The notes below the pieces were generated by a model. The model was given only the letters and a program-made list of their open reading frames with translations, was not told where the DNA came from and searched no databases. Shown here piece by piece: positions 59,486 through 64,000 of a DNA stretch of 64,000 bases. This DNA is from Aulosira sp. FACHB-615 (GTDB taxonomy: Bacteria > Cyanobacteriota > Cyanobacteriia > Cyanobacteriales > Nostocaceae), in contig NZ_JACJSE010000006.1 of NCBI RefSeq assembly GCF_014698045.1, positions 186,001-250,000 on the forward strand, given 5' to 3'. The position numbers and the translations under genes were made by a program. Position 1 is the first letter of the stretch. The number at the start of each line of letters is the position of its first letter.

Positions 59486-61540
59486 ATGACTTGCTGCCTA
59501 AATCCAGCTTGCCACAATCCACCCCATTCTGAATCCACAACCTATTGCTCTAACTGCCGATTTCCTTTGGTAGTGCTGAGAAATCGCTATCGCCCAATTC
59601 AATTACTAGGAAAAGGGGGATTCGGGAAAACCTATTTAGCAGAAGATTTAGACAAGCTGAATGAACGTTGTGTAATCAAGCAATTTGCGCCGCGAGTACA
59701 GGGAACTGCGGCAATAAACAAAGCCACAGAACTATTTGAGCAAGAAGCAAGGCGACTGCAACAACTAGGAGAACATCCGCAGATTCCCACACTGTTGGCG
59801 TATTTTGAAGAAGAAAATAATCTGTATTTAGTGCAGCAGTTTATCAACGGACAGAATTTATTAGCTGAATTCAAACAACAGGGAACTTTCAAGGAAGAAA
59901 AAATCTGGGAAGTTTTGCTTGATTTATTAAATATCCTGAAAACGGTTCATCAAAACCAAGTTATTCACCGCGATATCAAACCAGAAAATATCATTCGTCG
60001 CAGCACTGACAACAAGTTAGTCTTGATAGATTTTGGGATTTCCAAGCAACTCACCATGACAGTTACCACTAGCCCAGGAACAATAATTGGTTCCCGTGGT
60101 TATGCGCCATTAGAACAAATGCAGGATGGTAAAGCTTATCCAGCGAGTGATTTATATAGTGTCGGTGCAACTTGCTTTCACTTACTGAGTGGAAGTCACC
60201 CTGGGAGAATGTCGGAACAACTAGGTAATGGGTGGGTTTCTGCTTGGCGGAAGCATTTGCAACAACCACTAAGCAGCAAATTAGAGAAGATTCTTGATAA
60301 GTTACTGCAAAAAGATTATCAGCAACGTTACCAATCTGCTGAGGAAGTTTTACAGGATTTTAGTTCACCGTTACCATCACCTTCACCAGTACACCCAACT
60401 GATGCAGTAGTTGTAACTCAACCACCATCATCATTACCTGTGACATTACGCAATCAGCCTCAACCTGGAATATCACCAGCACCAGTAAAGCCAAAAGTAG
60501 CACCAAAAAAGGCATCTAGACAAAATACTAATTGGAGAACAAGATTCTTGGTAGGTGCTGCTATTCCAATAATTGGAACTCAAATATATGGTTCTGTTCG
60601 ATATGGCTTATTTCCAACTAATCCCATATATGTAATTGCCAGCATACCAAGCGGAGTTTTATTGCAAAAAACCCTCATAGGGCGCGAGGTTTCTTCCGTC
60701 GCCATCAGCCCAGATGGTAACACCTTTGCTAGTGATGCTTCGGAGACAACCAGTAAACTGCGGAATATTCAACTGTGGAATGTCGCAACGGGAAAGCAAA
60801 TCCGCACCCTTACAGATTCTGGCTTTGTTTTTTCCATCGCCATTAGTCCAGATGGCAAAACCCTTGCTAGTGGTGGTTTGTATACAACCATCAAACTGTG
60901 GAATCTGGCAACCGGAGAGCAAATCCGTACTCTCAAAGGACATTCTTACGTGGTCGGTTCCGTCGCCTTCAGCCCAAATGGCGAAACCCTTGCCAGTGGC
61001 GAAGCTGACAAAACCATCAAACTGTGGAATATCGCAACTGGAGAACAAATCGGCACTCTCAGTGGGCATTCTAACGTAGTCCGTTCCGTCGCCTTTACCC
61101 CAGATGGCAAAACCCTTGCCAGTGGTAGTGAGGACAATACTATCAAACTATGGAATATCGCAACAGGAGAGCTAATCCACACCCTGAAAGGACATTCTAA
61201 ACGGGTTATTTCCGTCGCCATCAGCCCAGATGGCAAAACCCTTGTCAGTGGTAGTTGGGACGATACCATCAAACTATGGAATATCGCAACAGGACAGGAA
61301 ATTCGCACCCTTGCAGGGCATTCTACCTATGTTGGTTCCGTCGCCATCAGTCCAGATGGCAAAACTATTGCTAGTGGTAGTTTTGACAACACCATCAAAC
61401 TGTGGAATTTGGCAACAGGAGAGCAAATCTGCACCCTGACTGGGCATTCCTTCGCAGTTATTTCTGTTGCTTTTAGCCCAGATGCTAAAACTATTGTCAG
61501 TAGTGATTCCGATACTATCAAAATTTGGCGGCTAAAGTAG
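59486..61540 (+). CDS. Serine/threonine protein kinase with WD40 propeller
   Basis: 684 residues. N-terminal Cys cluster MTCCLNPACHN and YCSNC (probable zinc ribbon). Kinase domain: LGKGGFGKTY (41-50), Lys65, catalytic HRDIKPENI (Asp163), DFG at 182-184. A Pro-rich linker (295-345) and one membrane-like segment (about 352-372) lead to seven WD40 repeats of about 42 residues (PDGKTLASGS..TIKLWN.ATGEQI.TL), enough for a closed propeller. Repeats are very alike at DNA level, indicating recent duplication or conversion. Signalling target unknown. Confidence 0.95.
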   Translation: MTCCLNPACHNPPHSESTTYCSNCRFPLVVLRNRYRPIQLLGKGGFGKTYLAEDLDKLNERCVIKQFAPRVQGTAAINKATELFEQEARRLQQLGEHPQIPTLLAYFEEENNLYLVQQFINGQNLLAEFKQQGTFKEEKIWEVLLDLLNILKTVHQNQVIHRDIKPENIIRRSTDNKLVLIDFGISKQLTMTVTTSPGTIIGSRGYAPLEQMQDGKAYPASDLYSVGATCFHLLSGSHPGRMSEQLGNGWVSAWRKHLQQPLSSKLEKILDKLLQKDYQQRYQSAEEVLQDFSSPLPSPSPVHPTDAVVVTQPPSSLPVTLRNQPQPGISPAPVKPKVAPKKASRQNTNWRTRFLVGAAIPIIGTQIYGSVRYGLFPTNPIYVIASIPSGVLLQKTLIGREVSSVAISPDGNTFASDASETTSKLRNIQLWNVATGKQIRTLTDSGFVFSIAISPDGKTLASGGLYTTIKLWNLATGEQIRTLKGHSYVVGSVAFSPNGETLASGEADKTIKLWNIATGEQIGTLSGHSNVVRSVAFTPDGKTLASGSEDNTIKLWNIATGELIHTLKGHSKRVISVAISPDGKTLVSGSWDDTIKLWNIATGQEIRTLAGHSTYVGSVAISPDGKTIASGSFDNTIKLWNLATGEQICTLTGHSFAVISVAFSPDAKTIVSSDSDTIKIWRLK

Positions 61541-61589
61541 TGAGTGCTGAGTTCATTGTTTTGAGTATTTAGCTGAAAACACAAAAAAT

Positions 61590-61766
61590 AAGTAAAATTT
61601 ACCAACAACACAGCATAATTAATCCTGATTATTCTCTGTCTCGACTCTTTGAGCGATGGAGAAGTACTAGCAAGCGATCATCGCACAGGTAAAAAGTAAA
61701 ATTGATCAACAACACAGGACTATTCATCCTGATGATTACTCTCTTGCTGGATTCTTTGAGCGATCG
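61590..61766. repeat. Two-unit imperfect tandem duplication
   Basis: Unit 1 (61590-61658) AAGTAAAATTTACCAACAAC ... CTCTTTGAGCGATGG and unit 2 (61694-61766) AAGTAAAATTGATCAACAAC ... ATTCTTTGAGCGATCG are about 75% alike, unit spacing 104 bases. Non-coding, between the kinase and the broken parE. Together they fill most of this 306-base gap. Confidence 0.6.
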
Positions 61767-61846
61767 CTCATTATCATTCATCTGTAATTGAGTAATAATC
61801 GTTATTTTATTTCTAGAATTTTGTTGTCATTACCGTGAAAGAAATT

Positions 61847-62155
61847 TCAATCATCATCATCGTGAAATAGTGATGATAAATCTCGATAACCACTAATCAC
61901 ACGGAAAATCTCGACATCTTCTCCTATGGGCATATAAAGGATGAGATAATTATCTATAGGAAGACTACGAATACCTGGTAAAATTTCATCACGCTGTCGT
62001 CCTAATTTTGGGAATTGAGCAATTTTGCTAAATTAAGCATCTAGTTTACTCAAGAACAACTCTGATTGAGTTAAACCCAACTTTTTGGCCATATAATCTG
62101 CAATCTGCTCAATATCCTGAATCGCCGGTTCAGTGAGGCGAAATTGTGGGGTCAT
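61847..62155 (-). pseudogene. parE: ParE/RelE-type toxin broken by an in-frame TAA
   Basis: From ATG 62155: MTPQFRLTEPAIQDIEQIAD then YMAKKLGLTQSELFLSKLDA, TAA at 62033-62035 (codon 41), then in the same frame FSKIAQFPKLGRQRDEILPG and LPIDNYLILYMPIGEDVEIF to the TGA at 61847. 103 codons, normal ParE length. RSLPIDNYLILY and IFRVISGYRDLSSLF are ParE hallmarks. Only the stop breaks it; AAA (Lys) or similar to TAA fits. ATGA overlap with the antitoxin. Confidence 0.85.
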
Positions 62156-62427
62156 ACTTCGTCTGAGACACCGTAGCGCAATCTCAAATTGGCACGGATT
62201 TGAGCCATTGCAGTTGATCCCTCAACTACTTTACCCTCCTGGGATGCTTCCAATCCAATACGTGCTTCCATCTGAAGCTCTCCCAGTCGTCCTTGATATA
62301 TGTCTTCTTCTTGCTGTTCTAGTAGTTTTATGCCTGCAACAATAACGTCAACGGCATTATGATATTTACCGCTTTTTAGTTGGCGTTGTAGCAGGGCTTC
62401 TACCTCTGGGGGCAAAAAGATTTGCAT
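62152..62427 (-). CDS. parD: ParD-type antitoxin
   Basis: 91 residues, intact. Ribbon-helix-helix part MQIFLPPEVEALLQRQLKSG and YHNAVDVIVAGIKLLEQQEE, then a toxin-binding tail (EGSTAMAQIRANLRLRYGVS). Its stop overlaps the parE ATG by four bases. The toxin is broken, the antitoxin is not. Confidence 0.88.
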   Translation of the reverse strand: MQIFLPPEVEALLQRQLKSGKYHNAVDVIVAGIKLLEQQEEDIYQGRLGELQMEARIGLEASQEGKVVEGSTAMAQIRANLRLRYGVSDEV

Positions 62428-62496
62428 GGAATTTTTTCAGAGTCAGGATTAACTCCATTGTAAGCGGTAAGCAAGGATGATTGTTGACATCGCTCC

Positions 62497-63174
62497 TTAA
62501 TCAAGATTATCTGGATCTATGCCAAGCGATCGCAACCTGTCTGCCATCTGTTGAGCGCGTTGTTCAGTTTGTTGAATCTTCTCGTACGGTGTAGGATAGC
62601 GTTTTCCTGACTGATCATACCAATAAAGCCATTCTCTAGTGACACCAGAATAATTCCCGCGATCGCATCCTATTCCTAAGCCAATTTCTGGTAGCCAAAC
62701 CGGATTTCCTGATTGCAATTCATACTTGCCCTTCACTAATTTATGCACTTCTAAATGCGGTTTGCGGCGACGGCGAGAAGAATAAATTACGTAATAAAGT
62801 ACGCCTAAATTTGCATATTCATCTAATTTAGTTGTATATTCTTTCCGGTAAGTTTGAGATACCACCTCTAGCACTAAACTCGGTACAACTTTTTCTTCCC
62901 ACAACGCATAACTAGGACGCAACTCCTCATCGTAGAAACGTTCTACCCCTAAGCTTAAAAATCCATCTGATACAATCGGTGGTTTATCGGGGTGATAATA
63001 AATACCCATATCTATACCAAAGAACCAGTCCATGCGTTCCGCCCAAAGTATCAGCAATATTGCTTTCAGCAAGCCTGTTATTAATTCTTGCAGTTCATTA
63101 TCCACAGGCGTTTCATCAGAGTCGGGTAGTTCTTCGGCGCTTGGCAAGTACCTCGGCAGACTGTACTCTAACAT
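62497..63174 (-). CDS. Uma2 family (DUF820) putative endonuclease
   Basis: 225 residues, full length. The PD-(D/E)xK part includes DMGIYYHPDKPPIVSDGFL, EKVVPSLVLEVVSQTYRKEY (Glu and downstream Lys) and NLGVLYYVIYSSRRRRKPHL. The C-terminal helix EKIQQTEQRAQQMADRLRSL is of the DUF820 coiled-coil type. Third member of this family in the window (one intact at 7099, one broken at 32055). Function unknown. Confidence 0.87.
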   Translation of the reverse strand: MLEYSLPRYLPSAEELPDSDETPVDNELQELITGLLKAILLILWAERMDWFFGIDMGIYYHPDKPPIVSDGFLSLGVERFYDEELRPSYALWEEKVVPSLVLEVVSQTYRKEYTTKLDEYANLGVLYYVIYSSRRRRKPHLEVHKLVKGKYELQSGNPVWLPEIGLGIGCDRGNYSGVTREWLYWYDQSGKRYPTPYEKIQQTEQRAQQMADRLRSLGIDPDNLD

Positions 63175-63563
63175 GGCTGGTTTCCCTAAAACTCACTAAA
63201 ATGATAGCGGTTAAATCTGAATTATTACTTAGCAATGGATAGGTACTAGAGCGATCGCGCAGATAATCAGTAATTCAGAAATAATATTTGTATTTAAAAT
63301 TGAAGCAAACGCGGGTTTATCAGGAAGCGAGAGAAGAAGGCAAAATAGAAGTTGTACCTAAGTTTTTAGCACTGGGTTTAACTGTGGAACAAATAGCACA
63401 GGCGTTAGACTTAGATGTAACACAAGTCCAACAAGTCGCACAGCAAACATCTCTTAATCAATAGCTGAGATGCAAAACATCACCCAGAAATGAAATTTGC
63501 CGTTATGAACCAAACATCATAATAGTAAAATCACAGTAGTCAAAAATCTGCTCAAACCTTGGT
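63175..63563. other. Intergenic region holding a gene fragment
   Basis: 389 bases between the Uma2 gene and the Rpn-type gene. It holds the fragment at 63288-63464; the remaining 100 bases up to the next start show no clear signal. Confidence 0.4.
63288..63464 (+). pseudogene. C-terminal fragment of an Rpn/DUF2887-type nuclease
   Basis: A frame preceded by TAA reads LKLKQTRVYQEAREEGKIEV then VPKFLALGLTVEQIAQALDL and ends TAG 63462-63464. This is the usual tail of Rpn-family recombination-promoting nucleases in cyanobacteria. The remaining 200 or so residues are missing upstream. Another member of the family starts 100 bases downstream. Confidence 0.6.
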
Positions 63564-64000
63564 GTGAAAACAGACAGTATATTTTATCGCCTCTTTCAAG
63601 AATTTCCTAGTATCTTCTTTGAACTAATAGGCAACCCTCCCGAAATTGCCAATTCATATCAATTTGCTTCCGTAGAAATCAAACAAACAGCATTTAGAAT
63701 TGACGGCGTATTTCTTCCCACCGAAGATAAAAAAAGTCCAATTTATTTTGTAGAAGTCCAATTTCAATCAGATGTAGAGATTTACTCCCGCCTAGTGTCA
63801 GAAATCTACTTATACTTACGCCAAAACAAATGTCCAAATCCTTGGCGGGGAGTAGTGATTTATCCGAGTAGAGATATAGATACAGCAGACAGAGAAAATT
63901 CCTTAGAATTCTTCCAGAGTCAACGTCTCAGGATAATTTACCTAGATGAACTAGGGGAAACGACATCATTACCCATAGGCATTGCTACGATAAAATTAAT
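63564..64000 (+). CDS. Rpn family recombination-promoting nuclease (DUF2887), N-terminal part
   Basis: 145 codons visible from GTG 63564, running off the window. It reads MKTDSIFYRLFQEFPSIFFE, then YQFASVEIKQTAFRIDGVFL and SPIYFVEVQFQSDVEIYSRL: the PD-(D/E)xK core with Asp in RIDGVF and Glu-x-Gln in VEVQF. WRGVVIYPSRDIDTADRENS follows. These proteins are related to E. coli RpnA, a DNA-cutting enzyme linked to horizontal transfer. The start is set by the conserved opening. Confidence 0.85.
   Translation, partial: MKTDSIFYRLFQEFPSIFFELIGNPPEIANSYQFASVEIKQTAFRIDGVFLPTEDKKSPIYFVEVQFQSDVEIYSRLVSEIYLYLRQNKCPNPWRGVVIYPSRDIDTADRENSLEFFQSQRLRIIYLDELGETTSLPIGIATIKL

Noticed and set aside
60659..61611. 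Several frames in both strands across the WD40 region
   Set aside because: The 126-bp repeat keeps alternative frames open; these are shadows of the kinase gene.

Overview
The window reads as chromosome of a filamentous, heterocyst-type cyanobacterium (Nostoc/Anabaena/Calothrix-like). Pointers: the HIP1 octamer GCGATCGC recurs throughout, inside and between genes; phytoene desaturase and phytoene synthase overlap (38727-41082); there is a cytochrome c6 relative, a ClpS, a seven-bladed WD40 serine/threonine kinase, and a treZ-treY-treH cluster in the order I know from Anabaena/Nostoc. Intergenic DNA is full of tandem short repeats, small dispersed repeats and MITE-like inverted-repeat elements. 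This is family-level recognition by eye; no database search was run.

Layout. 1-4.5 kb: partial peptidoglycan-binding protein, a tail-to-tail pair of CrcB fluoride channels, a phosphoribosyltransferase overlapping an alpha/beta hydrolase, and a glutathione transferase. 4.8-11.9 kb: BchE-like radical SAM protein, Uma2 nuclease, SDR, P1B-4-type metal ATPase and an esterase. 12-19.2 kb: SGNH + MBOAT pair (probable polysaccharide O-acetylation), a PBP4-type carboxypeptidase and an RqcH/NFACT protein. 19.2-21.5 kb: two terminators bracketing a possible small RNA, then a tyrosine recombinase and a small basic protein, bounded by a 15-bp direct repeat. 21.6-28.1 kb: trehalose synthesis from glycogen (treZ, treY) and trehalase (treH). 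28.4-38.5 kb: housekeeping and small membrane genes, with a nonsense-broken Uma2 gene. 38.7-41.3 kb: crtP-crtB and tRNA-Ser(GCU). 41.5-47.9 kb: amino-acid-binding lipoprotein, cell-wall enzymes, glycosyltransferase, DUF4397 protein. 47.9-49.2 kb: 1.26 kb with no convincing gene. 49.2-56.3 kb: creatininase, hisC, methyltransferase, GNAT, cupin, pentapeptide/TPR protein and FAD oxidoreductase. 56.4-64 kb: toxin-antitoxin and nuclease-family accessory zone with clpS, a CPBP protease and the WD40 kinase.

The most notable signal is decay of toxins. Four toxin-antitoxin toxin genes are recognisable and all four are broken: vapC by an in-frame TAA (56637-56639), a second vapC by a 26-bp small-repeat insertion inside a HIP1 octamer (57470-57495), parE by an in-frame TAA (62033-62035), and relE cut to its C-terminal half next to a MITE (53093-53221). 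The three antitoxins still attached to a toxin (56780-57124, 57569-57769, 62152-62427) are intact. A second theme is several MITE families: two copies of one family sit directly against the start codons of neighbouring genes (28673 and 30383), and the two longest copies (6812-6940, 46674-46802) are both exactly 129 bp.

The crcB genes predict opposite membrane orientation and so a two-gene antiparallel channel. TreZ and TreY release trehalose from glycogen ends and TreH removes it. MBOAT and SGNH proteins probably act together on an exported glycan. CrtB and CrtP catalyse consecutive steps of carotenoid synthesis.
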